Positions 47,900 through 59,523 are shown, counted from the first letter of the stretch. The stretch is 64,000 nucleotides of DNA from Areca catechu (GCA_021397845.1 JAHSVC010000024.1:1240001-1304000), one strand, 5' to 3'. Numbers and translations are program-made. Notes: generated from the letters alone by a model not told the origin.

Positions 47900-49345
47900 T
47901 GTTGCCCAAAATGGAGCCCAAGAGGGGGGGTGAATTGGGTCTTTTAAAAAATTAAAACAATAATGTGCAGGCCTTGTGGTGTTTGTGAGTTATGAAATTC
48001 AATGCACTAGATTAAATGCAGTAGAAAGTAATAAATGGATTGCAATAAATAAAGAGCAAGAAAGGGAGGAGGCAATCACACATAAACACAAAGTTTATAG
48101 TGGTTCGGTGCAAACCTAGCACCTACATCCACTCTCCAAGCCATCCTTGGAAATTTCACTATAATCCAACCAAGATTACAGCTGACTTATTTTTCAAAAG
48201 GCTCACAAGTCAAAACCTATGTTGGTTTTATCACCTAGGTTCATCAACAAACTTTTACACTTGTTTTGTCTTCGGGCTCACAAGTTAACCCTAGTTGATT
48301 TTATTACCTTGACTCACCAACAAACCACAACAACCTTCTTTCAAGATACCTTTGAAAGCAAGGTCAAATCACAAGATAAAAGCAGATATACAATTTCAAA
48401 AATAAGACAAACTCTCTTCAAGAGTAGAATCGAAGCTTTGAAGCTCAAGTTAATGCTTTGTCTTGTCTTTTCCTTGGAATATTCTTCAAACTCTTCTTTT
48501 GGAATGATGTAAGGATGGGCTTGTAAGCTTTTTCAGGGAATCAAATTTTAAATGGCTCTTGAAGTGAAGTTATTGAGATAATCTTGGCTTTTTGGCTTTC
48601 TATGGACTTCAATGCCTCAAGAATGAAGTTGGTGAAGCTTAAATACAAGGAAAAACTTCCAAAAAATGGTTTGTGACCGTTTGAGCATCGAATCTAGTCA
48701 TTGGAAGCTTGAAAAGACATTTCTGCAAGTCAGAAAAATAGATTCGTTAGGCTTGTCAGAACCCGAGTGTCGACACTTGGCTGTCAGGTGTCGACACTTG
48801 ACTTCCAGGTATCGATACTTGAACTTTCAAGTATCGACACTTGATTCACAGGTATCGACACTTGATACAAAAATACTCCTTTGGCCAAGTTCTGTATTTT
48901 CAAAAAATCTCAGGCCTTAAGTCGACACTTGAAAACTTAAGTGTCGACACTTGAGTTTTAGGTGTCGACACTTGAGTCCTGGGTGTCGATACTTGGCGTG
49001 CTAAGTAATTTTTTGGCATGCCAAATGCTGAAGTGTCGACACTTGACTTTCCAAGTGTCGACACTTGGTTTTAAAAAATTCATAATCAAGTATAAATTAA
49101 GCCAATGACATAAGCATCAATTTTGAAACTTAAATGGAACATAAATAATCAATAATTGAACATGTAAAAGCCCTTTTTGCATGAAGAAGATGTCTTAAAT
49201 TGTGAAAAATGCTTCGTGCCACGGCGTGCCATGATACTTAAATTTTTGAGAATTTGAGGTGCTTGCTTCCTGAAAACTCATAGCATTAGTATACAATATG
49301 TACTCAAGATTTTGGTATTTATCAAAATCACTAGGAGAGCCAACA
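47900..49345 (-). mobile_element. Sirevirus 5' LTR
   Basis: 1446 bp, same ends as the 3' LTR. About 11 copies of the GTGTCGACACTTG-type palindrome at 48765-49070. Confidence 0.93.
48765..49070. repeat. Palindrome cluster in the Sirevirus 5' LTR
   Basis: About 11 copies of the same motif as at 35088-35410, with fewer decayed copies. Individual copies differ between the LTRs mainly by G/A changes within the core. Confidence 0.9.
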
Positions 49346-49350
49346 CTTCT
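49346..49350. repeat. Right target-site duplication CTTCT
   Basis: Matches 34215-34219 exactly. Confidence 0.9.
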
Positions 49351-50714
49351 GCTAAAGGGTTGCTCACGAAGGAATATGGATATATGTGTCCCTCATACCT
49401 GAGGTCACCATGGCAGCTTGCAAGCAACTCACTATACTTTGGTGCCGGACTACCTGGATTTCTAATCCAGTGATGGAAGGTTTCTGGGTACAGTCAAGTA
49501 CTTATGGAGCGGTGGTGGATCAAGATGGAATTGACCTCTCCAAATAGTTTGGAGTGAATGACTCACTATGTTTCAATTTAGCAAAATCTTGACCATGATA
49601 GTTCTTGTGAGGAGTCACAGAACTTGTCAGGTTGAGACATGATCTGGATAAACCAAATTAAGGTTGGCAATCGAACCCTAGGTCATCTTGAGCATTATGA
49701 GGTCAAAGGGATGAATTATGCAGCAACCATATACCAGAGATTTTTGTGAGGTGCTCTGCATCTTCGACCTATCTAGATATCGAGTATCATTGCTAGATGA
49801 GGACTTTGATGGTACTAGAAATATTTCAGTGCTACCGGCTTAGTGTTCGAACCTATGGGGTCACATACCATAGAGGATTTCTATATGATCTTAAGGCTAA
49901 TCGATGATTGAGAATTGTTTGCCATCATCGGAAGTCAATATGATTGACTTTGTTCTAAGTGTCGACACTTGGAATCTTGTAGGTGTCGACACTTGGTGAA
50001 GTGTCTACACTTGATAATTTTGAATTCAAACCAATTTTGGCTCCGAGGTTATTTGGTATGATAGTCATACTAACCTTCTTGGGTTGGACCTATTTGGTAT
50101 GGCCTTGATCCTCTCCCCCATTTTCTCCCCTCATCTCTCCTCCTTCCTCTTTCTCCCTCTCCCTGCTACCCCTACAAATGAATGTCATTTCTATGGCTAC
50201 AACAGATTTTTGAGAAAAGCTTTGAGAGAGGAAGATAGAGAATGGTTGTGAGAGGTTTAGGGATTAGGTGTGAGAATCCTAGCATTCTAGCTAGGTCTTG
50301 GAAAGAGAGTTCTCTTGGGAAGGGGTTCCAGCTCTCCTCCTAGTCTTCCTGGAAGAAGAAGATCGGCCCAAGGATCCCGAAGAGCTAGCACTCCAAGAAA
50401 GTTGATCAGAGTCGAGCCCAGGTGTGGATTACCTATAGAGGCCAGACACGTGTGTGGCTCAAGCACCCTTATCCTTCCATAGCTTCTCTCAGTATAAAGG
50501 TATGGTACTTTTATATTTGTGTTCCTCTCTTACTTAAATGTTATGTTGCATGCTAAGTCATTATGCTAGATCCTATTGCGGGCCGATCGGTAGATCGGTT
50601 AGATCTATCTACCGAGCCTTCCACTGTGCATGCTTTAAAATTATTTTAAAATGCATTCCTTCTGCCCTATTTTTCTGCATATTATATGCTTGGTGTATGT
50701 GCCTTCACCTTCAA
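49351..50714 (+). mobile_element. Copia-type LTR, plus orientation, right part, and flank
   Basis: Resumes the LTR interrupted at 34219 and matches the inverted LTR at 32330-33812 to about 49900. 49960-50015 holds three more palindromic motifs (GTGTCGACACTTGG type). 50060-50530 looks like an LTR leader (pyrimidine-rich 50120-50165, then a purine-rich part), and its end is not defined. 50530-50714 is unrecognised DNA up to the Tat B junction. The 50538-51020 open frame crosses that junction and only its 3' part is meaningful. Confidence 0.5.
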
Positions 50715-52770
50715 TTAGGCCCTAGTAAGATCCAGTCCGAGATGACACGAGAGAGAGTAGAGGCTCTCAGGGTTAGATATAACATCCCTTCCACCTTGCA
50801 CCTCTCCATCCCAAGCCGGGAAGGAAGGGTGATCGGGCCACCGAGCCCGAGTTCCCTTTTGATATATGAGGATCATCTTAGGGCAGGACTTAGGTTCCCC
50901 CAGCATGATTTCTTTGTAGAGGTCTTCAATCTGTATAGGATCTTCCCTGCGCAGCTGATCCCGAACAGCATTCGGGTGATCAGTTGCTTCGCGGTTCTGT
51001 GCCAGAGAGCCGGAGCTTAACCTAGAACTTCTCTCTTCACCAACTTTTTTATCCTGAAGAAAGACTTTAGGAGCCGAGAATGGTGGATGTTTAGCCCTCG
51101 CCCTGGATGTAAGATACTGGGGGGTCTTCTGTCGACCATCAATGGATGGAAGTCCAGGTTCTTCTTCGTAGATAGTCTTCAGCCTTGGGATTTTCCTTTG
51201 TCATGGGGGGAACCATGGCTGACAGCCAATGAAGGGAGGGCAGTGCTGATGGTAGACCAGGCAGACTTCAATAGGATGGAGGCGGCCGGTGTCCCCATGG
51301 TATATGAGCTGCTTCGAGAGGATAGCCTCCAGTTGGCTAGGATCAGCAGCCATGGATGTCTAGGTAGGGTAGAAGTCAGTGCTGTTGGTCTTCTTTTTAT
51401 TCCACGGGCTTTCTTTACTTTGGTTTCGTTCTTGTAACAGGAGAGAAGATGAAGCCTGACAGGACGAAGGTAGCAGAACGGGCGGCAAAAAGGAGGAACA
51501 CCCAGTCCGCGGAGCTGACCGTGGACAAGCCGAAGAAGTAGTGGGTGGAGAAGCAGCCCGTAATTGTAGTGGCGTCGAACTCCAAAGAGGATAACGTGCC
51601 TCTATCAAAGAGATTGGTGGCAAGAGGGCCAGGACCTTCATCCGCCATTAGGGAGTCGGTCGTCTGACTGCAGCAAGTGCCATCCAAGCCAGGCGAAGTG
51701 GCGATGGCCTTAGCCCTATCACCAGCTGAGCCGACTGAGATGGTTCGACCAATGGACAAGGGGAAAAGAGCGACCGAAGGAGTGGAGGCTGGCGGAGTCA
51801 GCTACGAAGCATTCCAGTGCTACCATGCTCTCCGCGACCCCGGGCAGGCCAAGGACCTACTCAAAGGGGCGGTCACAGACGCTGACTGGGAAGAGTCAAG
51901 TCGGCGAAGTTTGAACGAGGCAGCGAAGAGCTCCTACCTCAACTTGATGAGGGTAAGTCATTAGCCCTCCAACTGCTGTCCTCTTCTCCTCATCTCTTGT
52001 ATGCAACTAATACTGTTTTGTTGTTTGCAGCTTCTCCATGATATCTCGCTAATGGATGATGGTCTCGATGAGATGCCTTTTGCAATAGAGCTTTCAGCCA
52101 AGAAGGTCAAGGGGTTGGAGATGGCCAAAGTAGCGGCGGAGGCATCGCAAAAGGCCACAGAGGAAAGGCTGTCGGCCAATCAGGTCGATGTCGAATCCTT
52201 GAAGAAGCGGGCAAAAGACCTGCATGTCTGACTGGCCGACCGGGAGGCCAGACTGAAGAAGAAGAAGAAGAGGGTGGACTCCTTAATCCGTCGACTAAGA
52301 AAGGAGGAGGAGCAGTCTGCCGAGGCCGAGAGGAACTCCCAAGCCCACCAAAATGAGGCGGCAAAATACATGGTCCTACTGAAGGAGGCCAAAGAGCAGG
52401 CGGCGGAGCAGGTTAGCGATGCTATGGCAAAATACAAGGCTTCCGCCAGCTTTAAGGAGGAGATGGAGGAGGCTGGAGTGGTGGACTTCGACTATGGCTA
52501 AGAAGATTGCTTGAAGAAGGTAGCCGAGGCCTTCCCGGGGCTTGACGTTGCAACTGAAGCAGTCAACGGAAGAAGGGGCAGGTACAATTGACATCGGGGC
52601 TGATGCCCAAGCTGCTGCTGCCATTGGAGAGTCAGGGGACCCGACTGACATCGGAGCCAACACCCAAGCTGTTGCTAATGTGGGATCGACGGGTGCTTCG
52701 GTCGGGATCTCAGTCGTGGTACAGGAGGGTGCAGCCGAAGTTCCTCCAATGTACCCACAGGGCCAGACTT
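50715..52770 (+). pseudogene. Tat B antisense ORF (aORF), multi-exon
   Basis: The globular part shows R-Y-N-I-P, Y-E-D-H-L-R-A-G-L-R-F-P, F-P-A-Q-L-I-P-N, F-F-I-L-K and G-W-K-S-R-F-F-F, matching the A copy motif by motif. After intron 1 (about 51363-51439, ending CTTGTAACAG) comes a basic/Ser-rich linker with two in-frame stops (near 51541 and 51667). After intron 2 (51953-52030, GTAAGT...TTTGCAG) a long Glu/Lys/Ala coiled coil runs to about 52500, and the C-terminal tail ends at 52770. A stop follows L-H-V near 52230. This copy is better preserved than A and shows that intron positions are conserved between families. Function unknown. Confidence 0.75.
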
Positions 52771-53059
52771 AAGAACATTTGTGAAAGCCTGCCCTGCTTT
52801 TGTAAAAATCTTTTGATAAGAAATAAAATGACCTTTTCCCTTAACATCTGTCTTCAATGTTTATCTTTTTGAAGGTGGAGCGTCGGCCTGGTCCGAGCTC
52901 TTTTCTTTGAAAATATTTCTAAGTGTTGAACGTTTGGTTCAGTCTGAACCCAACTTCTTAAAAATATTTCTAAATGTTGAAGGGTTGGTTTAGTTTGAAC
53001 CCCTAAACTAACTGTTTATAGGGAACCCTTCAAATGTTTAAGGATCCCTGGTAGTATTT

Positions 53060-53580
53060 TCCGAGCGAGGTTGGACTTTTGAAGTGGACTACCCTAGAGC
53101 CTTTGCCGAGCGAGGTCAGACTTTCGGAGTGGGCTGCCCTGAGCCTTTGTTGAGCAAGGTCGGACTTTCGGAGTGGGCTGCCCTAGAGCCTTTGCCGAGC
53201 GAGGTCGGACTTTCAGAGTGGGCTGTCCTAGAGCCTTTGTCGAGCGAGGTCAAACTTTCGAAGTCGGCTATCCTAATGCCTTTGCCGAGCGAGGTCGGAC
53301 TTTTGGAGCGGGCTATCCTAGAGCCTTTGTCGAGCGAGGTCAGACTTTCGAAGTGGGCTATCCTAGAGCCTTTGCCAAGCGAGGTCGGACTTTCAGAGTG
53401 GGCTTCCCTAGAGCCTTTGCCGAGCGAGGTCGGACTTTCGGAATGAGCTGCCCTAGAGCCTTTGCCGAGCGAGGTCGAACTTTCGGAGTGAGCTGCCCTA
53501 GAGCCTTTGCCGAGCGAGGTCGGACTTTCGGAGTTGGCTGCCCTAGAGCCTTTGCCTGAGCAAGGTCAGACTTTTTCATA
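53060..53580. repeat. 45-bp tandem repeat in the Tat B 3' region (about 11 units)
   Basis: GAGCCTTTG(C/T)CGAGCGAGGTC units step by 45 bp (53097, 53141, 53186, 53231 and so on). A multiple of three keeps several frames open, which explains the 15-residue repeats in predicted ORFs. Confidence 0.9.
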
Positions 53581-53639
53581 GAAAGAATTGTAGTCTTCAT
53601 TGATAATATTTGTGGAGGTTATCTACATTCCATGGATGC

Positions 53640-54830
53640 GACACTTGTCATCCATCTAGATGCTCGAGTCGGTAAATTCCGGATCGAACCACTTCAACCA
53701 CCCGATAAGGACCTTCTCAGTTGGGAGAGAGCTTTCCTTGCTCGGTTAGTCTGGATATTTTCGTCCTTCGCAGAACCAGGTCTCCGACCCGAAAAGTTCG
53801 AGCCTTGACTCGAGAGTTATAGTATCTGGCCATTTTTTGATGGTAGGTTGCCATCTTCAAATTCGCCTAGAGTCTGGTTTCTTCGAGCAAGTCTAGATCA
53901 GCCCTTCTCCATTCTGAATTGGTCGATTTGGCAAAATGATCAATTCGGAGGGATTGCAAGGAGATTTCCACCGATATGATGGCTTCACTCCCGTAGGTGA
54001 GGTTGAACGGAGTCTCTCCAGTTGGCATCCGGGGAGTAGTCTGATAGGCCTAGAGTACCGAATGAAGTTCTTCCGCCCATAGCCCTTTGGCGTCGTTCAG
54101 TCGGGTCTTCAATCCATGCAGAATTGTTCAATTGGTGACTTCAACCTCCCCGTTGGATTAGGGATGTCTGACTGAAGTTAGCCGGTGGGCGATATGATAT
54201 TATTGGCAGAAGTCTCGGAACTTCGGGTTGTTGAACTATTTTCTATTGTCAGTGATGATCGCCTGCGGTATGCCGAATCGAAAGATGATGCAGTCCTGGA
54301 CGAAGTTCTCCACCTTGGCCTTAGTAATCAGTGCCAGCGGGTCAGCTTCCACCCACCTAGTGAAGTAGTCTATGGCTACAATTAAGAACTTCCATTGGCC
54401 GGAAGCTGGAGGGAATGGTCCGAGGATGTCCATTTCCCATTGCACGAACAGCTAGTGGGTGGTTCAGTAGGATCAGTTGACTAGCCGGTCTCCTTTGAAT
54501 ATTGGAATATCTTTGATATGCGTCGCATTTTCTGATTAAATCCGGTGCGTCCTTCTGGATGGTCGACTAGTAATAGCCCTGCCGGATAATTTTGTAGGCC
54601 AAGGATCTTCCTCTCGGGTAGTCATCATAGATGCCTTCGTGCACTTCCCTAAGTGCGTAGTCGGCGTCCGACGGCCCCAAGCACTTGAGCAGTGGTTGTG
54701 TGAACGATCGTTTGTATAGAATCCCATCGAGGATGACGTACTTTGAGGCAGTCCAGCGTACACGCTTGGTTTCGATTTTATCTTCTTGCAAGGTCCCTTC
54801 ATTGAGGAACGCGAGGATGGAGTCCATCCA
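53640..54830 (-). pseudogene. Tat B integrase
   Basis: The zinc-finger region is at 54567-54827 (E-V-H-E-G-I-Y-D-D-Y, R-Q-G-Y-Y). The catalytic core start, M-D-I-L-G-P-F-P...A-I-D-Y-F-T-R-W-V-E-A and I-I-T-D-N, is at 54236-54445, and the remaining core (an N-G-E-V-E equivalent near 54145) and C-terminus reach about 53640 in broken frames. Confidence 0.8.
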
Positions 54831-54854
54831 AGAGGCGTCTCTCCACCTGATGGA

Positions 54855-55240
54855 TTACTGATGTCTCTTCAGCAATGCTTGGGCTTTGTAGGTGTTCCAC
54901 GAAGGTCCAGTTCGATGGATTGGTGACAGCGGTGGCCAGCCGTGACAAAGCATCCGCCTGAGAATTTGTGTTCGAGGTATATAGGAGATCTCGAAAAATT
55001 TAAGTTGAGTTACGAGACCACGTACCTTACTCAAGTACTTAGTCAAGGTCAGATCTCTCGCCTCGAACTCGCCCTTCACCTGGTTAACTACCAGTTGGGA
55101 ATCCGAAAAGGTCTTGATCCGACCGATGCCCAGCTCGTCAGCTATTCTGAGTCCCGCGAGAAGGGTTTCATACTCCACCTGATTATTTGATGCTTGGAAT
55201 GTGAAGTGCATGACATATCCTATAATTCTGCTTTTCAATT
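54855..55240 (-). pseudogene. Tat B RNase H, truncated
   Basis: The minus-strand frame has S-N-N-Q-V-E-Y-E-T-L-L-A-G-L-R and F-S-D-S-Q-L-V-V-N-Q-V, and the C-terminal I-P-R-T. The first catalytic strand (D-G-S) is lost at the right edge, where AT-rich DNA begins at about 55240. Confidence 0.8.
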
Positions 55241-56463
55241 TTACTTTTAATTACATAATTAATTTATAAAGTTATATAAATCTGATTATTATTCCGTAAC
55301 GGATGAAATAAAAAGTATAATTTTCTTGTGACATATAAAATTTAGTTTATATCAAATATTAAAATAATAAAAAATAATATATATATAATAAAAAAATTAT
55401 AACATGCCAATAACAAGCAACAAACTACAACAAGATTGTTAAAAAAATAAAGAAATCATAATTTTGGAATACCAAATTTCAAAAATTAAAATAATAAACG
55501 TACCAAAAAAACTATAATACCGGTATATCAAGCAATAAGCTATAACAAGAATGTTAAAAAATTAAAACAATCAAAAAAAAATTTCAAAAAAAAACCTGGA
55601 ATACTAGATGAAAATGAACACGTAAAGCTGAATGAAAGATCGAAAGAAGGTCGGATGGGGCCAGAAATTTTATCATAAAATGATAGACGGGACCGAATGG
55701 GGCCAAGAGGGAGCCGAGCACAATGAGCGGACAAGAAATCGAAAGCGCATAGATCAACAACTGAAATCAGAATGGGACAAGAGAGAACCAGAACGAAGAA
55801 GAGCTGCTCGGACCGATAGCTGGGACCGAAATAGGACAGGAAGGACCATTAAGTGAAGGCGACCGGACCGGAGACTAACTTATGAAAGAAATAATCTCTC
55901 TTGAGAAATCACAAGAAGTTATGATTTTGCAACGACGAGCTCACCACATGTCCAGTTAGCTACCACGCATCCCATATGCTGCCACGTCTAATAAAAAAAA
56001 CTACATCAAAAAAATATTTAGTAGGACCCATTTTCTTAATTAATTAAAAAAAGAAAAAAAAAAAAAAAAAAACTCCTCCACTTTCGGCTCCCGGTCTCTC
56101 CGGAAAGAAATTAGTTGGTGGTCTCTCTGCCCACCCTTTTCCACTACCCTGGGTCCAAGCGGCGTCGTTCCATTTCCCACTTGCTTTCCCTTCGCGGTCG
56201 CTCGCCTGCATCAAAAAGCCTTTACCAACTAGTAGGTGCGGATCTTTCCTTCAACCCAAAGACTTGTCGTCCTCCCCCTTCAAACCCTCCACCCGTAGAT
56301 ATCTATCGTTTGCCAATTACTTTGCTTTCAGTTTCTTCATCCCGCAGCGTACACAAAATCCATGCCTTAGAATCATCATCATCATGATGTCCCTTCCCGG
56401 AAGCTTCCCTCCGCGCCTTCCCCCACCCCTTCCTCAATAATTCTCTTCGATTTCTTATTTTGA
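55241..56463 (+). promoter_or_regulatory. Upstream region and leader of the CCX gene
   Basis: 55241-55620 is very AT-rich without genes. 55620-55860 is purine-rich, with a chance frame. An A-run lies at 56045-56070, followed by a pyrimidine-rich leader-like stretch from 56075. A 90-codon frame (56115-56387) ends 76 bp before the CCX start. If transcription begins upstream of 56115 it would be an upstream ORF, but its sequence shows no motif. No unambiguous TATA box was found. Confidence 0.4.
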
Positions 56464-58130
56464 ATGGCTTTCGCCCCCACGTATCATAAATCCGATGCCC
56501 CTCTCCTGGCGAACCTCTCTCTGCTATTTCTATTATCCTTTTTCCCCGCGGCCCATCCCTATTCCCGACAAGATGCCGGCTGCCAAGGCCTGGAGGACCT
56601 CGAAGACCACCAGGCCAGGTGCTCCTATCTCCGAACCCACGAGCCATGCTCGCCTCGGGCCTACGTAGACTATCTCCGCGTCTTCTATTGCATTCTCGCA
56701 GAGCACCCTCTTCTGGGCTATCTCCTCCTCCTCCTCTGGCTTCTGATTCTGTTCTATCTCCTGGGAAACACCGCTTCCCGCTTCTTCTGCTCTTCTCTGG
56801 AAGGCCTCTCAAGACTCCTGCGACTGCCGCCCACCATAGCTGGGGTCACGCTCCTGCCTCTGGGCAATGGCGCCGCCGACGTCTTCGCCAGCTTCGTATC
56901 CTTCGCGGGATCCGGCGTCAGCGAGGTCGGCCTCAGCAGCGTGCTCGGCAGCGCATTCTTCGTCTCCACCGCCGTGGTGGGAATCATCAGCATCGGCGTC
57001 GGCTCGCGGGCCGTCGTCATCGACCGGTCGAGCTTCATAAGGGATCTCTGCTTCTTGGCGGCCGCGCTTTGTTCCCTTCTCTCTTTTCTGATCGCCGGGA
57101 GGATTCGAGTCTGGTGCTCGATATGCTTCGTTTCTCTCTACATTGTTTTCATTGTTACGATCTGGATCGGACTCTGTTGCGGCGAGAAACCTGGAGAACT
57201 GGCGATGCCACTCCTAGATAGCATCGAAGTAGTACAAGATCCCATCGACCACGACACCAAAGAAGCCGGTGAACACGACGAAGTTGACGATGACAACTCT
57301 AGCTGTTGCAAGCTCAAGCCATCGGTATTGTGTTGCATTAGCGGGTTAATTTATGTTGTACAGATGCCTCTCCATCTCCCGAGGAGATTGACGATACCCG
57401 ACGTTTCGGAGCAGAGGTGGTCGAAGCCCTTCGCAGTCGCAGCGGCCGTCTTCGCACCGCTTCTCCTAGCAACTCTCTGGAATTCGCAGAGAGAGGAGAT
57501 AGGCTCGGATGAGTGGCTAACAATCTACCTTTGCGGTGGCTTGGCGGGGATTGTACTGGGGATCGCTGCAGCGGAGACCACCGAGAAACACGGACCACCC
57601 AGGAGGGGATTACTCCCTTGGCTTGCAGGTGGTTTCTTGATGAGTGTGATCTGGTCTTACATGATAGCTAGAGAGCTGGTTGCTCTGCTGGTTTCGATCG
57701 GTTACATACTCGGGATAAGGCCTCTGGTTCTGGGGCTCACCGTCCTGGCCTGGGGCAACTCACTGGCGGACCTGATAGCCAATGTTGCGATAGCCGTGAA
57801 CGGTGGGAGTGATGGAGTCCAGATTGCCATCTCTGGGTGCTACGCGGGCCTCTCTTCAACATACTATTTGGCTTAGGTCTGTCCCTTGTGCTGGCATCCT
57901 GGGCCTCGCACCCATCTCCCTTTGAGATCCCTCAGGATCCATCCCTCTTCGAGACGATGGGGTTTGTTGTAGCTGGCCTGCTCTGGGCCCTTGCGATGCT
58001 CCCAAGGAGAGGGATGAAGCTGGATAGGGTCTTTGGCTCTGGGTTGCTGGTCATCTACTCGTGCTTTCTGTGCTTGAGGCTTTCCGAAAGCCTTGGACTG
58101 CTGCAGCTTGGAAGCCTTCTCCGTCCATAG
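56464..58130 (+). pseudogene. CCX: Cation/calcium exchanger (CCX family), 1-bp frameshift
   Basis: Intronless gene of the Na+/Ca2+ exchanger superfamily, plant CCX branch: membrane antiporters that move K+, Na+ or Ca2+ across internal or plasma membranes. The ATG at 56464 starts a hydrophobic signal-anchor (residues 12-30) and a Cys-rich luminal segment. The alpha-1 repeat G-N-G-A-A-D-V-F-A-S (residues 134-143) and alpha-2 repeat G-N-S-L-A-D-L-I-A-N (431-440) are intact, with an acidic cytosolic loop of about residues 250-285. Codon 470 is followed by a stop, but the frame shifted by one base continues P-L-F-N-I-L-F-G-L-G-L to 58130. A single base appears lost in GGGCC at 57846-57850. Total length would be about 555 residues, normal for the family. 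The rest is undamaged and GC-rich, so this is either a sequencing error in a working gene or a very young null allele. The C-terminal 2-3 membrane helices are affected. Confidence 0.93.
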
Positions 58131-58178
58131 ATTATACTGGCGTTCCCGGAGGTTCATGCCTTTTTTTTTTTTTTTTTA

Positions 58179-58220
<42 letters not shown>

Positions 58221-58370
58221 TAATAATAATAATAAATAGTACTTCGGCCTTCAACCGTTTGGGGGCTGTGCTATTATTTTGTCCCGCGCAAGCACCGGTA
58301 ATTTGCTTGCTCGCGAGATAGGTTTTTTTAATGTAAAATATTATTATTATCTCCAAATGTAACTTTGTGG
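58131..58370. repeat. CCX 3' flank with (AAT)n microsatellite
   Basis: A T-run at 58160-58176 is followed by an AAT array to about 58238 with two interruptions. It lies where the CCX 3' untranslated region and polyadenylation site would be expected. Confidence 0.85.
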
Positions 58371-58836
58371 TTTTGGGAGACTTGATTTATGAGGGGCGTA
58401 ATTTGGAGAAGCCTGTCATATCCGTAGTCTCTCTGGTCTTGCTGCTTTGATATGGAAAACATGGAGAAAGATTAGGACCTCGAAGAGGATTCATGCTGGT
58501 TTTCAGAAATCACAACTATCACAGTAGTTGATTTGGTTTAGTTCGATGGTTTTCATCATACATTGGATGTGTCCTTTGAGCGAAAAGCCATTTCATTTCG
58601 CTCATGAGTCATGACCCCTGGTTCTAACTGCTTTACGGACTAGATTAATCCTGGAAGCCCACGAGATCGGTGCAAGTCGTTTCTTATTCAATAGAAAACA
58701 GACAGGCTTCCGTGGCTCTGCCTCTTCGCGGGTTGGATATTGGACCGACGAAGGTAGAACACTACCCTTAATTTGTTTGAGCAGAACCTTGCCGTTTCAT
58801 AATCAATGAGGATCTATTTGGAACTTTGGGAAAGTA

Positions 58837-58899
<63 letters not shown>

Positions 58900-59400
58900 T
58901 ATGTTGATTAAAAATTTAATAAAAAATATTTTTAAAAAAAATAAAAGAAATGATATATATTTTTTATTTTTAAAGAGATAAGATAATAATTATAAAAGAT
59001 TTTAGTTATTCTAAATTTTTTTATAATTTCATTTATTTTTTTTAAAAAACACAGATTTAGAAAATTTATTTTTTTTATTATTTAAAAAAATTATTTTATT
59101 ATTTTATTATTAATTTTTGACGATTCCGGTCAAATAGGTCCATTTTGTGTTCGACGACGCAAGGCAGCACGCTGCCCGTGCTATCAGGTCACTATGAAGG
59201 GCCCTGTCTATCACGATCAAAATGGTTCATCATGCGTACTCTCCTTGGCGTTCATCATGCGTACTCTCCTGGCTAGGTAGCCTTTGACGAAACATGCGCG
59301 GCGCATGTCGCTCTCATGGCCGCTATTTATTATAAATAAAATGGTTAAAAAAGCTGACATAAAGTTTTCTAGTAATATTTAGTATTGCGATGCATGTATG
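58371..59400. other. Intergenic DNA with (TA)n microsatellite
   Basis: 58836-58897 is a TA repeat interrupted once. 58900-59110 is AT-rich. 59220-59270 holds a 28-bp direct duplication containing TTCATCATGCGTACTCTCC. No gene recognised. Confidence 0.7.
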
Positions 59401-59523
59401 AGAAGCATCGAAGAAGAGAGTCAGAGGAGAGGAAAAAAAAGGGGGAAAGGGGATGTGAAATTTTATGCCTCTATTCACCGTTGCCTATATGCAAGCACAC
59501 CGCAGACCTTGATCGCGGCAAGA

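Larger units (their letters stand above)
34220..49345 (-). mobile_element. Sirevirus (Ty1/copia), full-length with nested insertions
   Basis: Two direct LTRs (34220-35687 and 47900-49345) with TGTTGCCC...CCAACA ends, perfect 5-bp target duplications (CTTCT), an initiator-tRNA primer site and a polypurine tract define the element. Minus-strand order is 5' LTR, PBS, gag with coiled coil, protease, integrase, RT, RNase H, env-like ORF, PPT, 3' LTR. Total length is 15.1 kb. Removing two inserted LTRs (38383-40164 and 45577-47855) leaves about 11 kb, normal for a Sirevirus. By eye the first 190 bases of the LTRs differ at a little over one in twenty positions, mostly transitions, so the insertion is not recent. 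The coding frames are broken. It sits in an older copia LTR. Confidence 0.93.
50715..55240 (-). mobile_element. Ty3/gypsy Tat-lineage fragment B
   Basis: Same order as element A: opposite-strand ORF (50715-52770), tandem repeat (53060-53580), minus-strand integrase (53650-54830) and RNase H (54855-55240). It ends abruptly within RNase H at the right and lacks its LTR at the left. It belongs to a different family from A (45-bp rather than 92-bp repeats). Confidence 0.82.

Noticed and set aside
50538..51020. 160-codon ORF as an intact gene
   Set aside because: The first 60 codons are unrelated flanking DNA. Only the part after about 50715 matches the Tat aORF.
53084..53559. Repeat proteins with 15-residue units
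   Set aside because: The 45-bp array is a multiple of three, so several frames are open. No start context or domain.
56619..57221. 200-codon plus-strand ORF inside CCX
   Set aside because: Shadow frame of the GC-rich CCX coding sequence with an Arg-rich low-complexity product.
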